DNA from: a bacterium
GTDB taxonomy: Bacteria > UBA8248
Reading direction: 5' to 3'
Length of the DNA stretch: 64,000 nucleotides
Assembly (NCBI GenBank): GCA_022828125.1
Contig: JAJEJD010000018.1
Location: forward strand, 62,001 to 126,000
Part shown: positions 17,057-25,230 of the stretch, one piece after another
How positions within the stretch are numbered: the stretch's first letter is position 1
Layout of the letters: each line of letters begins with the position of its first letter
Notes under the pieces: generated by a model
What the model was told of the DNA's origin: nothing
Database searches by the model: none
Seen by the model: only the letters and a program-made list of their open reading frames with translations
Made by a program: the position numbers and the translations under genes

Positions 17057-17611
17057 ATGAACACTCGCTTGAAAGCTCCTCCGGTGAAGTTGCCTGCCGA
17101 TTACGAGGAGGAGGCGAAAGAGAAAAAGCCGTTCATCGACCGCAGGCGGTTCATGAACTACACGGGGTGGCTCGGCATCCTGGGCGCCATCAACGTCGCG
17201 CTGATCGGTTTCCTGCGCTTCATGTTCCCGCGCGTTCTGTTCGAACCGCCCACCGAGTTCAAGGCGGGCGCCCCGGCGGACTACGCCGTGGGCGTGGTGG
17301 ACACCCGCTACGTGAACAGCGAGCGCGTCTGGATCATCCGCGAGCAGAACGGTTTCTACGCCCTGAGCGCGATATGCACCCATCTGGGATGCACGCCGAA
17401 GTACCTCGCCTCAGAAGACAAGTTCAAGTGCCCTTGCCACGGGAGTGGGTTCCGCCGAAGCGGCATCAACTTCGAGGGACCGGCCCCGAGGCCGCTCGAG
17501 AGGCTCAAAATCGGCCTGGCCGAGGACGGGCAGCTGATTATCGACAAGGGCAAGCTGTTTCTCCACGAGAAGGGGCAATGGGGCGACCCGGGCGCTTTTC
17601 TCTTTATGTAA
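17057..17611 (+). CDS. Rieske [2Fe-2S] iron-sulfur protein of a cytochrome b6f/bc-type complex
   Basis: The 184-aa protein has a Tat-like signal (DRRRF at 29-33) leading into one membrane helix (37-57). A periplasmic Rieske domain follows with C107-T-H-L-G-C112 and C125-P-C-H-G-S-G. It carries electrons from quinol at the cytochrome b subunit to a c-type cytochrome. The ATG at 17057 is chosen over an earlier in-frame codon because TAGGA is close upstream and the protein then starts like its relatives. It is the first gene of an operon with cytochrome b6 and subunit IV genes. Confidence 0.93.
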   Translation: MNTRLKAPPVKLPADYEEEAKEKKPFIDRRRFMNYTGWLGILGAINVALIGFLRFMFPRVLFEPPTEFKAGAPADYAVGVVDTRYVNSERVWIIREQNGFYALSAICTHLGCTPKYLASEDKFKCPCHGSGFRRSGINFEGPAPRPLERLKIGLAEDGQLIIDKGKLFLHEKGQWGDPGAFLFM

Positions 17612-17654
17612 AGGCTTATTTATTCGTTCGACGCGAGTTCGCGGGGGTTTTTAG

Positions 17655-18443
17655 ATGCCGAGTCTGAAAGAACGCTTGAACCTGGACCAGGTGAAACGCA
17701 GTGTGCTCGACTCCCAGGTGTGGAGGTCGATGTTCCGCCACGGGTATGAGGACACGCCGAGAAACCGCGTTCTCATGGTCGTGGACAACCTCTGGCTGCA
17801 CCTGCATCCCACGAAAATCAGGCGACACGCCATCCGCATCCGCTTCACGTGGTGCATGGGCGGGGTGACGTTCCTGCTGTTCCTCTACCTCGTCGTCACC
17901 GGCGTGGTCCTGATGTTCTACTACCGGCCCGTGGGCGAGTACGCCTACGCCGACATCAAATACCTCGAGTTCGACGCCCCATTCGGCATGTTCATGCGCA
18001 ACATGCACCGCTGGGCGGCGCACGCGATGGTCATCGCGGTGTGGCTGCACATGCTGCGCGTCTTCATGACGGGCTCCTACAAGCCCCCGCGCGAGTTCAA
18101 CTGGGTCATCGGGGTGCTGCTGCTCACGCTCACGCTGCTGCTCAGCTTTACCGGCTACCTGCTCCCCTGGGATCAGCTCGCCATCTGGGCGGTGACGGTG
18201 GGAACGAACATGGCGCGGGCCACGCCTCTGCTGGGGTCCGAGGGCCCGTTCGCCGAAATGGTGGGCGTGACGCCGCGCTTCGACGCGCGCTCAGCACTCC
18301 TGGGCGGAACCATCGTGGGTCCGCCCACGCTGTTGCGCTTCTACGTGCTGCACTGCATCGTCGTTCCTCTGATAGCGGCGATTCTGATGATGGTGCATTT
18401 CTGGAGAATCCGAAAAGACGGCGGCATCTCGGGTCCTTTGTAG
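17655..18443 (+). CDS. Cytochrome b6-type subunit (N-terminal half of cytochrome b)
   Basis: The 262-aa membrane protein carries the two bis-histidine haem sites: H118/H132 in one helix (14 apart) and H233/H248 in another (15 apart). The 15-residue spacing in the second pair is the b6f type rather than the bc1 type. [16 protein letters not shown] and [12 protein letters not shown] are conserved quinol-site and haem-helix segments. It ends before the last helices, which are encoded by the next gene, as in b6f complexes. It is 43 bases after the Rieske gene. Confidence 0.93.
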   Translation: MPSLKERLNLDQVKRSVLDSQVWRSMFRHGYEDTPRNRVLMVVDNLWLHLHPTKIRRHAIRIRFTWCMGGVTFLLFLYLVVTGVVLMFYYRPVGEYAYADIKYLEFDAPFGMFMRNMHRWAAHAMVIAVWLHMLRVFMTGSYKPPREFNWVIGVLLLTLTLLLSFTGYLLPWDQLAIWAVTVGTNMARATPLLGSEGPFAEMVGVTPRFDARSALLGGTIVGPPTLLRFYVLHCIVVPLIAAILMMVHFWRIRKDGGISGPL

Positions 18444-18475
18444 TCTTGAGGGCATAAAAAAGAAGGGCGAGAACA

Positions 18476-19255
18476 TTGGCGAAGGAAGACAAGGTAGTCG
18501 GCTCTGCCGATGAGATGGCCAAGACGAGTTGGGAGCGGGTGAACGACAAGGTTCACGTGTGGCCCTACCTCACGCGCCTCGAATTCATGTGCGCGATCAT
18601 CATCACCATATTGCTGGTGGTGTGGTCCATCGTGATCGACGCGCCGCTCGAAGAGCCCGCGAACCCTTCCGTCACGCCGAACCCTTCGAAGGCGCCCTGG
18701 TATTTCCTGGGCCTTCAGGAGTTGCTCGTCTATTTCGACCCGTGGATGGCGGGCGTCGTGCTGCCCACCCTCATCATCGTGGGCCTGATGGCCATCCCCT
18801 TCATCGACGTGAACCCCAAGGGGAACGGCTACTACACTTTCCACGAACGCAGATTCGCCATCTTCACCTTCCTGTTCGGATTTCTGGTCCTGTGGGTGTG
18901 GATGGTGGTGCAGGGAACCTTCCTGCGCGGGCCGGGGTGGAACTTCTTCATGCCCTGGGAGTACTGGGACCCGCACAAGGTAGTCGCTCTCACGAACGTG
19001 GACCTGCCCTACATGCTCGGATTCAGGAGCTACTGGGGCCAGGCGGCGTGCGGCACGGTGCTAATCCTGCTCTGGTACGCCACCATACCGGCTTACTACA
19101 TCTGGCGGCGCGAGCGCATGAAGAACGTAGGTCTGGTGCGCTATCTCATCAAGGCGTCGCTCAACATGACGATGATGGGGATAGTGGCGAAAATGGTCCT
19201 GCGCATCGGGCTCAACGTCAAATACGTGCTCGTCACGCCCTGGTTCAACATCTAG
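18476..19255 (+). CDS. Cytochrome b subunit IV-like protein (C-terminal half of cytochrome b) with extension
   Basis: This 259-aa membrane protein supplies the C-terminal helices of cytochrome b. NPSKAPWYFLGLQELLVYFDPW holds the PWYF motif that replaces PEWY at the quinol-oxidising site. The start is TTG 18476, with AAGGG nine bases upstream. After the usual three helices there is a further hydrophobic and aromatic region (YWGQAACGTVLILLWYATIPAYYIWRRE), so the protein is longer than chloroplast subunit IV (about 160 aa). It follows the b6 gene by 32 bases. Confidence 0.9.
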   Translation: MAKEDKVVGSADEMAKTSWERVNDKVHVWPYLTRLEFMCAIIITILLVVWSIVIDAPLEEPANPSVTPNPSKAPWYFLGLQELLVYFDPWMAGVVLPTLIIVGLMAIPFIDVNPKGNGYYTFHERRFAIFTFLFGFLVLWVWMVVQGTFLRGPGWNFFMPWEYWDPHKVVALTNVDLPYMLGFRSYWGQAACGTVLILLWYATIPAYYIWRRERMKNVGLVRYLIKASLNMTMMGIVAKMVLRIGLNVKYVLVTPWFNI

Positions 19256-19279
19256 GTTCTCTCAACCCGAGCGGAGAAG

Positions 19280-19387
19280 ATGGTTCAGGACAGACAGCGT
19301 AAACATCTCTGGTGGGACGCCTGCGGCGTGAAGGTGGCCGCGGTGGCCCTGCTCGTCGTCTCGGGCGTGATTTATCTCCTGGCGTAG
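19280..19387 (+). CDS. Small membrane peptide, probable accessory subunit of the cytochrome b complex (35 aa)
   Basis: An ATG at 19280 with GGAG just upstream opens a 35-codon frame. It encodes MVQDRQRKHLWWDACG, then a single hydrophobic helix (VAAVALLVVSGVIYLLA), and stops. It starts 24 bases after the subunit IV stop and ends about 50 bases before the operon terminator. b6f complexes have several such one-helix subunits, so this is a plausible counterpart. The evidence is position, ribosome site and a single transmembrane helix with a charged N-terminus. Confidence 0.6.
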   Translation: MVQDRQRKHLWWDACGVKVAAVALLVVSGVIYLLA

Positions 19388-19438
19388 GAAATTCAGGGTC
19401 ACGAAATTATATAGCTGATTGCCACCTAAAATTATGAG

Positions 19439-19468
19439 ACCGCTTCCCGGGCAGGGAGGCGGTTTTTT
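19439..19468 (+). terminator. Rho-independent terminator of the Rieske/cytochrome b operon
   Basis: ACCGCTTCCC pairs with GGGAGGCGGT around a five-base loop (one G-T pair), followed directly by six T. It is placed just after the 35-codon gene. Confidence 0.85.
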
Positions 19469-19689
19469 GTTGAGGGAATTACGCGGATAATGGAATTTCC
19501 AGGTGGCTGCTTCTGCACAAAGGCATATTTTGTGGCGCGACCTGTCCCTACGGCTCTCCCTTCTTGGTCGGATTGCGACTTTGCTCCCTTTATCGTGTTG
19601 CAACCTTCGGGGTGCCTTGCGGAGGGCGCTGATTGATTGCAATGCAATCATCATGTAAGGTAAAATGTCATTCAGAGGAGGGCATTACC

Positions 19690-19932
19690 TTGGCGAGCAT
19701 CACGATCCGCAATCTCGATGACGACGTGAAAACCCGCCTTCGCGTGCGTGCGGCGGAGAACGGCCGCTCCATGGAGGAAGAAGCACGGGTGATCCTGCGC
19801 GACGCGGTCGGACGCAAGCCGGGTTCGCAAAACCTGGCGAGCCTCATCCGCGCCCGGTTTGGGCCCTTGGGTGGTGTGGAAATGGAATTGCCGCCGCGTG
19901 AGCCTGCGCGCGAGCCGCCCCGTTTCGATTGA
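19690..19932 (+). CDS. FitA/VapB-like ribbon-helix-helix antitoxin
   Basis: The 80-aa protein begins ASITIRNLDDDVKTRLRVRAAENGRSMEEEAR, a ribbon-helix-helix of the FitA type, and has a proline-rich tail that would bind the toxin. The start is TTG at 19690, with AGGAGGG seven bases upstream; earlier in-frame codons lack both conservation and a ribosome site. It is followed nine bases later by a PIN-domain toxin gene. Such pairs repress their own promoter through the antitoxin. Confidence 0.85.
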   Translation: MASITIRNLDDDVKTRLRVRAAENGRSMEEEARVILRDAVGRKPGSQNLASLIRARFGPLGGVEMELPPREPAREPPRFD

Positions 19933-19941
19933 GGGGCGTGT

Positions 19942-20364
19942 ATGATCCTGCTGGATACGAACGTTGTCTCCGAGTTGATGCGCTCCTCACCCGATCCGGT
20001 CGTTGAAACGTGGATTACGCAACATTCCGTGGAGGAGTTGTTCTTCTCGGCGATCGGCGAAGCGGAACTGCGCTACGGCGTTGCCGTCATGCCGATGGGG
20101 CGACGACGGGACAGGCTTGCCTCGGAGATCGAAGCCATGCTTCGCGAGGATTTCGAGGGCCGTGTGCTGCCGTTCGACAGCGAGGCGGCGCGCGCCTATG
20201 CGGAACTGGCCTCGGCACGCCGCACGGCAGGGTGTCCTGCCCCGCTGGCGGATTGCCAGATCGCGGCCATCGCGCGCTCGAAAGACATGGCGGTGGCGAC
20301 GCGCAACGTCCGGGATTTCACAGACTTAGGCGTTGAGGTAATCGATCCGTGGACGGGGGTATAA
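19942..20364 (+). CDS. FitB/VapC-like PIN-domain ribonuclease toxin
   Basis: The 140-aa protein has the PIN-domain acids: D5 in ILLDTNVVSELMR, E in AIGEAELRYGV, D in APLADCQIAAIA, and a last acid in TRNVRDFTDLGV. These form a Mg-dependent RNase site. FitB/VapC toxins cut tRNA or rRNA when freed from the antitoxin. GAGGGG precedes the ATG. It forms a standard module with the upstream antitoxin, 9 bases apart. Confidence 0.9.
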   Translation: MILLDTNVVSELMRSSPDPVVETWITQHSVEELFFSAIGEAELRYGVAVMPMGRRRDRLASEIEAMLREDFEGRVLPFDSEAARAYAELASARRTAGCPAPLADCQIAAIARSKDMAVATRNVRDFTDLGVEVIDPWTGV

Positions 20365-20443
20365 GGGCTTCACTGAAGCTTGCTTTGTATCTGAGGCTGA
20401 GGTTCTTTTCGCTCTCTTGGTATTATTGGAAAAGAGGAGGGTC

Positions 20444-20956
20444 CTAATCCGCACCAGGCCAGGCCATGTCGTGGGCGTGGAGTATCTCGCGGAGTTTCGC
20501 GACGTTGATGAGCTCCATGGGAGCGCCTTCGGAGTATTTCTGCACCTCTTCGGTGAAATATCCCGTCGATATCAGGATTCCCTTGAGCGCCCTTTCGGCG
20601 CGCACGGTGTCGGAGAGGCCGATGACCCGTATCGAGTTCACGAAATCGCCCTCGGGCACGAGGATGCCGTGAATGATGTAGTCGCCCCCGAGGATGGGCG
20701 CCGGGTTGTGCGCGAGGATGTCGATTTCCTCCTCGTTCACCCAGTGGATCTCGACGATGCGCATGTTCATCCCTTCGAGCAGTTCCACGAGCATGCGCTC
20801 GAACGCCTGGGGAGACATCTGACGCAGGGATTCGATTTCAGAATCGTTTCTGGTCTGTTCGGCATCCGCTTCGAGCGCGATGTTCGAGGTCGTTCGCTTG
20901 ACGAACAGTATGGTAATAAACCCCAGGAAGAGCGCGACGAAGATGAGTTCTAGCAT
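20444..20956 (-). CDS. Membrane-anchored Mrr-like restriction-endonuclease-fold protein, probably degenerate
   Basis: The 170-aa protein has an N-terminal membrane helix (LIFVALFLGFITILFV). It then has a domain with MSPQAFERMLVELLEGMNMRIVEI and EEIDILAHNP, like the start of Mrr_cat nuclease domains. The second half of the active site, normally (Q/E)xK on the next strand, reads DYIIHGILVPEG and lacks the lysine. ISTGYFTEEVQKYSEGAPMELINV matches the usual C-terminal block of the fold (the helix and strand ending in LI). It may therefore be an inactive sensor rather than a nuclease. Confidence 0.6.
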   Translation of the reverse strand: MLELIFVALFLGFITILFVKRTTSNIALEADAEQTRNDSEIESLRQMSPQAFERMLVELLEGMNMRIVEIHWVNEEEIDILAHNPAPILGGDYIIHGILVPEGDFVNSIRVIGLSDTVRAERALKGILISTGYFTEEVQKYSEGAPMELINVAKLREILHAHDMAWPGAD

Positions 20957-21080
20957 GTCGGTATCCGGAAGACAGGTAAGAGGGAGGGCGTCGCTATGGG
21001 GGTAAACATCCGGGATTCAAGCGACCATACACGGTAGTTGTTGAAGCTGAGTGATGAGTTCGAGTGGATGAACAAAGCGC

Positions 21081-21248
21081 TTATCGAATCATCTCGTCGT
21101 AGACGTCGTCTTTTTTCCCCTTTTTGATGAGCCTGTCGTGTCTGAGGCCTTGGGAGATGGCCAGCCAGACGAAAAACGCCACCAGGGGAATCATGAACGC
21201 GATGGGGATGTTGTCGGGTTTTGTGAGAATGAGCAGGAAATTTTCCAT
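21081..21248 (-). CDS. Small single-helix membrane protein, 55 aa
   Basis: The start is the ATG at 21248, with AGGA seven bases upstream; the frame is open a little further but without a ribosome site. The protein is MENFLLILTKPDNIPIAFM, a helix MIPLVAFFVWLAISQGL, then a basic tail HDRLIKKGKKDD. Similar short proteins occur near respiratory-chain genes in deltaproteobacteria, as far as I recall, so a role with the b6f-like complex or ferredoxin is possible but unproven. It is divergent from the ferredoxin gene. Confidence 0.6.
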   Translation of the reverse strand: MENFLLILTKPDNIPIAFMIPLVAFFVWLAISQGLRHDRLIKKGKKDDVYDEMIR

Positions 21249-21375
21249 CTCGAATCCTTTTCTCTCGAATTGGCGGTAATGAGCAACGCCGGTATTCTGA
21301 CGCAAATCCGGGCCGAGGGCAAGGGAATCAGGGGTTTCGCTCCCGCATATCAGGCTGTTTCACCTGCGATGCGCC

Positions 21376-21405
21376 TTGACAACCGGCGCGCGAAATGGAT
21401 ATATC
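21376..21405 (+). promoter_or_regulatory. Predicted promoter of the ferredoxin gene
   Basis: TTGACA at 21376-21381, an 18-base spacer and TATATC at 21400-21405, about 85 bases before the ferredoxin ATG. Confidence 0.6.
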
Positions 21406-21491
21406 TTTGGTATCGAGAGTATGTCGCCGGAGGTGTTGCGTAGATCCGGCGCGTCGCCCTTTGTGATTCAAATCATTCAAGAGGCGCTGAT

Positions 21492-21971
21492 ATGCCGCAT
21501 TTCATCTTCGACGCTTGCATCGGGTGTTCGGTGTGCGAGCCCGTCTGCCCCACGAAGGCCATCACGGGCGAGCCGCGCGAGATATATAAAATCGACCCCA
21601 CGCTCTGCATCGACTGCGGCGTGTGCGGCAAGTATTGTCCGGCTTTTGCGATTCAGGACGATACGGGCGACATCATCAAGAACATCAAGCACAAGGAGAT
21701 GCCCAAGGCGTTCGTGCTCGAGGAGAACTGCACGGGCTGCATCTGGTGCGTGGACGTCTGCCCGTTCGACTGCATCCGCATGGCGCCCTCCTCGGTAGAG
21801 CGCGACCACAGCGCGGTGGCCGTGGTGGATCAGTCCACGTGCGTGGGCTGCCGTCTGTGCGAGGAGATTTGTAACAAGGGCGCGATCATCGTACCCAAGC
21901 ACGAGGACGAGTCCGAATACATGACGCCGTTCATGCACGAATTCGTCACCTCGCCGCTTCGCGCGTATTAA
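21492..21971 (+). CDS. Ferredoxin-type protein with four [4Fe-4S] motifs
   Basis: The 159-aa protein has four CxxCxxCxxxC motifs: CIGCSVCEPVC, CIDCGVCGKYC, CTGCIWCVDVC and CVGCRLCEEIC. They are arranged as two tandem bacterial-ferredoxin halves joined by a linker of about 30 residues. It would carry low-potential electrons in the cytoplasm. The last motif ends in N instead of P, which is tolerated. It is a single-gene unit with its own promoter and a strong terminator. The partner enzyme is not encoded next to it. Confidence 0.9.
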   Translation: MPHFIFDACIGCSVCEPVCPTKAITGEPREIYKIDPTLCIDCGVCGKYCPAFAIQDDTGDIIKNIKHKEMPKAFVLEENCTGCIWCVDVCPFDCIRMAPSSVERDHSAVAVVDQSTCVGCRLCEEICNKGAIIVPKHEDESEYMTPFMHEFVTSPLRAY

Positions 21972-21991
21972 GACGAGACATATTTGATGCG

Positions 21992-22020
21992 ACTCCCCCG
22001 AATCCGGGGGAGTTTTTTTA
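21992..22020 (+). terminator. Rho-independent terminator after the ferredoxin gene
   Basis: ACTCCCCC pairs with GGGGGAGT around a short loop and is followed by seven T. Confidence 0.9.
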
Positions 22021-22150
22021 TGCGGACTCCTTGACGCTATATGGGTGCTCAGGTAGCGTTTTCCTGGATAAAGGCTATATATTCATCGAAAGAGCCCGGT
22101 TTTGCTCTTTTCGCCATCGAGCCGAGCAAGTCGAAAGAGGAGGAAATTCG

Positions 22151-24385
22151 TTGCCTCCAGTTTTGACGTCACGTCCACCCGCCCGGATCATGGACATCGT
22201 CGATCTGGTCGAGGAATACTCGCCGGACTGCTCGGACCTGCTCACCAAAGCCTATATCTTCACGGCGAAGGTCCATAAGGGGCAATCGCGCATTTCAGGC
22301 GAGCCCTACATATCCCATCCTTTGGAGGTGGCCCGGCTCCTGGCGGAGTTGCGCCAGGACCCCGAAACCGTATGCGCGGGGCTTCTTCACGACACCGTGG
22401 AGGACACCGCCACGACGCTCGGGGAAATTGACGAGCATTTCGGAAAGGACGTCGCCGAACTCGTGGACGGCGTCACGAAACTCGTGAAAATCGACGTTTC
22501 GAATACGCAGGTCCGCCAGGCGGAAAGCTACCGCAAGATGCTGATCGCCATGGCGAAGGATATTCGCGTCATCATCATCAAACTCGCCGACAGGCTCCAC
22601 AACGCGCTGACGCTCCACCATCTCCCCCAGAAAAGCAGAGAGCGCATTGCGCGCGAGACGGCAGAAATATACGCCCCGCTCGCCAACCGCATCGGCATCG
22701 GATGGCTCAAGGGGGCGCTCGAGGACGTGGCGTTCAAGCACCTCCATCCCAAGGAATTCCTGGAGATCGACGAGATGCTACGCGACGGGCTCGAAGACCG
22801 TGAAGCGTATATGGATCTCGTTATGGAGCGTTTGAGGGAGATTCTCGAGATGGAGAGCATCGACGGCGCCGCCTTCGCCAGATTCAAGCTCCACTCCAGC
22901 ATCTACGAGAAGATGCAGACGCAAAACCTCGATTTCCACCAGGTGTACGACATTTGCGGCGTGAGAATCATCGTGGATTCCATGAAGGATTGTTATGCCG
23001 TATTGGGAATCCTGCATTCCACATGGACGCCCATTCCCGGACGCTTCAAGGATTACATCGCTTTGCCTAAGGCGAATCTGTATCAATCTCTTCACACTAC
23101 CGTCGTGGGGCCGGAGGGCCAGCGGGTGGAGTTCCAGATCCGCACCAGGGAGATGCACCGGGTGGCGGAGGAGGGCATCGCCGCGCACTGGAAATACAAG
23201 GAGGGCGATGAGACCGACGACGGCATGGCCGACAAGTTCGAGTGGATCCGGAGAATCGTGGAAAGCCTGAACGAGGAGTCCGACCCCAGGAACCTGGTCG
23301 ACTCCGTCAAGGTCAACCTGTTCCAGGACGAGGTGTTCGTTTTTACGCCCCGGGGTGAGGTGAAGAGCCTGCCGCGCGGGGCGACGCCGGTGGATTTCGC
23401 TTTTTCCATCCACACGGAGGTGGGGAGCCGTTGCGTGGGCGCCAAGGTCAACGGAAAAATTACGCCGCTGAGTACACTGCTCGAGAACGGCGACATCGTC
23501 GAGATCATCACGAATCCGCACCGCAGGCCGAGTGCGGACTGGCTGAAGTTCGTCGTCACCGCCCGGGCGAAGCAGAAAATCAGAAACTGGATAAGACAGG
23601 AGCAGAAAGAGCGCTCCCTCACGCTCGGCCAGGAGTTGCTCGAACATGAGCTGGAGCGGTGCGTTGAGAAGACCGAAGTCGCGGGGTACATGAAGCCCAG
23701 CGAGTTGAAAGGGGTGGCGCGATCCTTCGGGGCGCAAAGCGATCAGGATTTGTTGATTTCAATAGGTTTCGGGCGCGTATCCGCGCGGCAGGTGGTGCAC
23801 AAGCTGTTGCCCGAGCAACTCGTGCGCGAGCGGGAGAAGCGGGAGAACTCCCGTCTCAGGCGTCTCGTGAACCGCGTGAGCCGGCACAAGAACAAATCGG
23901 GCATCCTCGTCAAGGGCCAGGACGACGTTATGATTCGCTACGGGAAATGCTGCCAGCCGATTCCGGGCGACGGGATCATGGGCTTCATCACGCGCGGACG
24001 CGGCGTGACGGTGCACAACGAGGGTTGTCCCAACATCAAGGCGTTGATGGACGATCAGGAGCGCCTGGTGGAAGTCGCCTGGGGCGAAGTCGACAAGGAT
24101 CAGATGCACCTGGTGACGCTCCTCGTCGAGGCGCGCGACAGGCCGGGCGTGCTGGCGAGCCTGAGCGCCGACATCGCGACTTGCGATGCGAACATCTCGC
24201 GCGTCGAGGCCGAGACCTTCGGGAACAGGGCGAAGATTCGCCTGGACGTGCAGGTGCATGATCTGACCCAACTCAACGAAGTCCTCAAGAAGGTTCGCGG
24301 CGAAAAATATATCTTCTCCGTCAACCGCATCGCGCCCGAGGTGGCCCCGGTCAAGGGGAAGGTTCCGCAGATTCCCACGGAATAG
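22151..24385 (+). CDS. spoT: Bifunctional (p)ppGpp synthetase/hydrolase (RelA/SpoT family)
   Basis: This is the stringent-response enzyme, 744 aa from TTG 22151. That start has a perfect AGAGGAGG seven bases upstream; an ATG at 22190 is the alternative. The HD hydrolase domain has H80-D-T-V-E-D85, so hydrolysis should work. The synthetase domain has GRFKDYIALPKANLYQSLHT with the RFKD motif (R298) of bifunctional enzymes rather than ExDD of RelA. A TGS domain starts near residue 386, and an ACT domain occupies about the last 80 residues. It is the only such gene seen here and lies upstream of endonuclease V. Confidence 0.96.
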   Translation: MPPVLTSRPPARIMDIVDLVEEYSPDCSDLLTKAYIFTAKVHKGQSRISGEPYISHPLEVARLLAELRQDPETVCAGLLHDTVEDTATTLGEIDEHFGKDVAELVDGVTKLVKIDVSNTQVRQAESYRKMLIAMAKDIRVIIIKLADRLHNALTLHHLPQKSRERIARETAEIYAPLANRIGIGWLKGALEDVAFKHLHPKEFLEIDEMLRDGLEDREAYMDLVMERLREILEMESIDGAAFARFKLHSSIYEKMQTQNLDFHQVYDICGVRIIVDSMKDCYAVLGILHSTWTPIPGRFKDYIALPKANLYQSLHTTVVGPEGQRVEFQIRTREMHRVAEEGIAAHWKYKEGDETDDGMADKFEWIRRIVESLNEESDPRNLVDSVKVNLFQDEVFVFTPRGEVKSLPRGATPVDFAFSIHTEVGSRCVGAKVNGKITPLSTLLENGDIVEIITNPHRRPSADWLKFVVTARAKQKIRNWIRQEQKERSLTLGQELLEHELERCVEKTEVAGYMKPSELKGVARSFGAQSDQDLLISIGFGRVSARQVVHKLLPEQLVREREKRENSRLRRLVNRVSRHKNKSGILVKGQDDVMIRYGKCCQPIPGDGIMGFITRGRGVTVHNEGCPNIKALMDDQERLVEVAWGEVDKDQMHLVTLLVEARDRPGVLASLSADIATCDANISRVEAETFGNRAKIRLDVQVHDLTQLNEVLKKVRGEKYIFSVNRIAPEVAPVKGKVPQIPTE

Positions 24386-24494
24386 GAAGGACTCTTTCCC
24401 GCCGTTTCGGCGTAACGACGCGCGCCCCGCTTGTCTCATGACCGGGGCGAATGACGCTGAATCCTCTCGCTCCTCAAGAATCGATGACGGATAG

Positions 24495-25184
24495 ATGACC
24501 GACTTGCTCCACCATCCCTGGGAGATCGCGCCCCCCGAGGCGGTTCGCCTCCAAAAGGCGCTTGAAAAACACCTGGCCCTGCATCCGCTGTCCGCCGCGC
24601 CGAAAACGATCGCGGGCGCCGACATCTCATGCGAGTGGCGCGGGCGGTTCGGCGTCGGGGGGATGGTCGTTTTCTCCTGGCCGGACATGCGGCCTGTAGA
24701 CGAATCGTTCCACGGCGGAGATTTGCGGTTCCCCTACGTGCCGGGGCTGCTCTCTTTCCGGGAGGGGTTCCTGCTCGAGAAAGCATATCTGGGTTTGAGG
24801 GAAAAGCCGGACCTCATCATCTTCGACGGGCAGGGCACGGCCCATCCCAGGGGGCTCGGTATCGCCTCGCACTTGGGACTTCGCCTGAATACCCCTTCCA
24901 TCGGGTGCGCCAAGAGCCGACTGTTCGGCGACGCCGCCGAGCCGCCGGGGGAAGAGAAAGGGGACTGGCGATACCTGCGCTCACCAGGTGGACGGAAGAT
25001 AGGCGCCGTCCTCAGGACGAGGCGGGGCGTGAAGCCCGTCTACATATCTCCCGGCCACCTCATCGACATCGAGGACTCGGTGCGCTGGGTGCTTGCGGCC
25101 ACTTCCCGGTTCCGCCTTCCCGAGGTGATTCGCGCGGCCCACAGGCGCGTGGGCGAGGAGCGGGTGAAGCGGAAGGTCGAATAA
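24495..25184 (+). CDS. nfi: Endonuclease V (deoxyinosine 3' endonuclease)
   Basis: The 229-aa DNA-repair enzyme nicks the second bond 3' of deoxyinosine. Metal ligands are D43 in GADISCE, E90 in GLLSFREG and D111 in FDGQGTAHPRGLG. The PYVPG wedge (80-84) that probes the base and the VYISPGHLIDI segment are conserved. Length matches E. coli Nfi. It follows the spoT gene by about 110 bases and ends at a bidirectional hairpin shared with the convergent cytochrome gene. Confidence 0.95.
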   Translation: MTDLLHHPWEIAPPEAVRLQKALEKHLALHPLSAAPKTIAGADISCEWRGRFGVGGMVVFSWPDMRPVDESFHGGDLRFPYVPGLLSFREGFLLEKAYLGLREKPDLIIFDGQGTAHPRGLGIASHLGLRLNTPSIGCAKSRLFGDAAEPPGEEKGDWRYLRSPGGRKIGAVLRTRRGVKPVYISPGHLIDIEDSVRWVLAATSRFRLPEVIRAAHRRVGEERVKRKVE

Positions 25185-25186
25185 AA

Positions 25187-25214
25187 AAGCGCCCCTTGCG
25201 AGGCGCTTCTTTTG
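25187..25214. terminator. Bidirectional terminator between nfi and the octahaem cytochrome gene
   Basis: AAGCGCC pairs with GGCGCTT around an eight-base loop. A T-run follows on the plus strand and six A precede it, giving a T-run for minus-strand transcription. Confidence 0.75.
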
Positions 25215-25230
25215 TACGGGGAGTCGAGGT

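Noticed and set aside
22778-24688. Long minus-strand frames opposite the (p)ppGpp enzyme and endonuclease V
   Set aside because: They are antisense to strongly conserved genes in high-GC DNA, where the opposite strand often stays open. Their protein sequences have no recognisable features.
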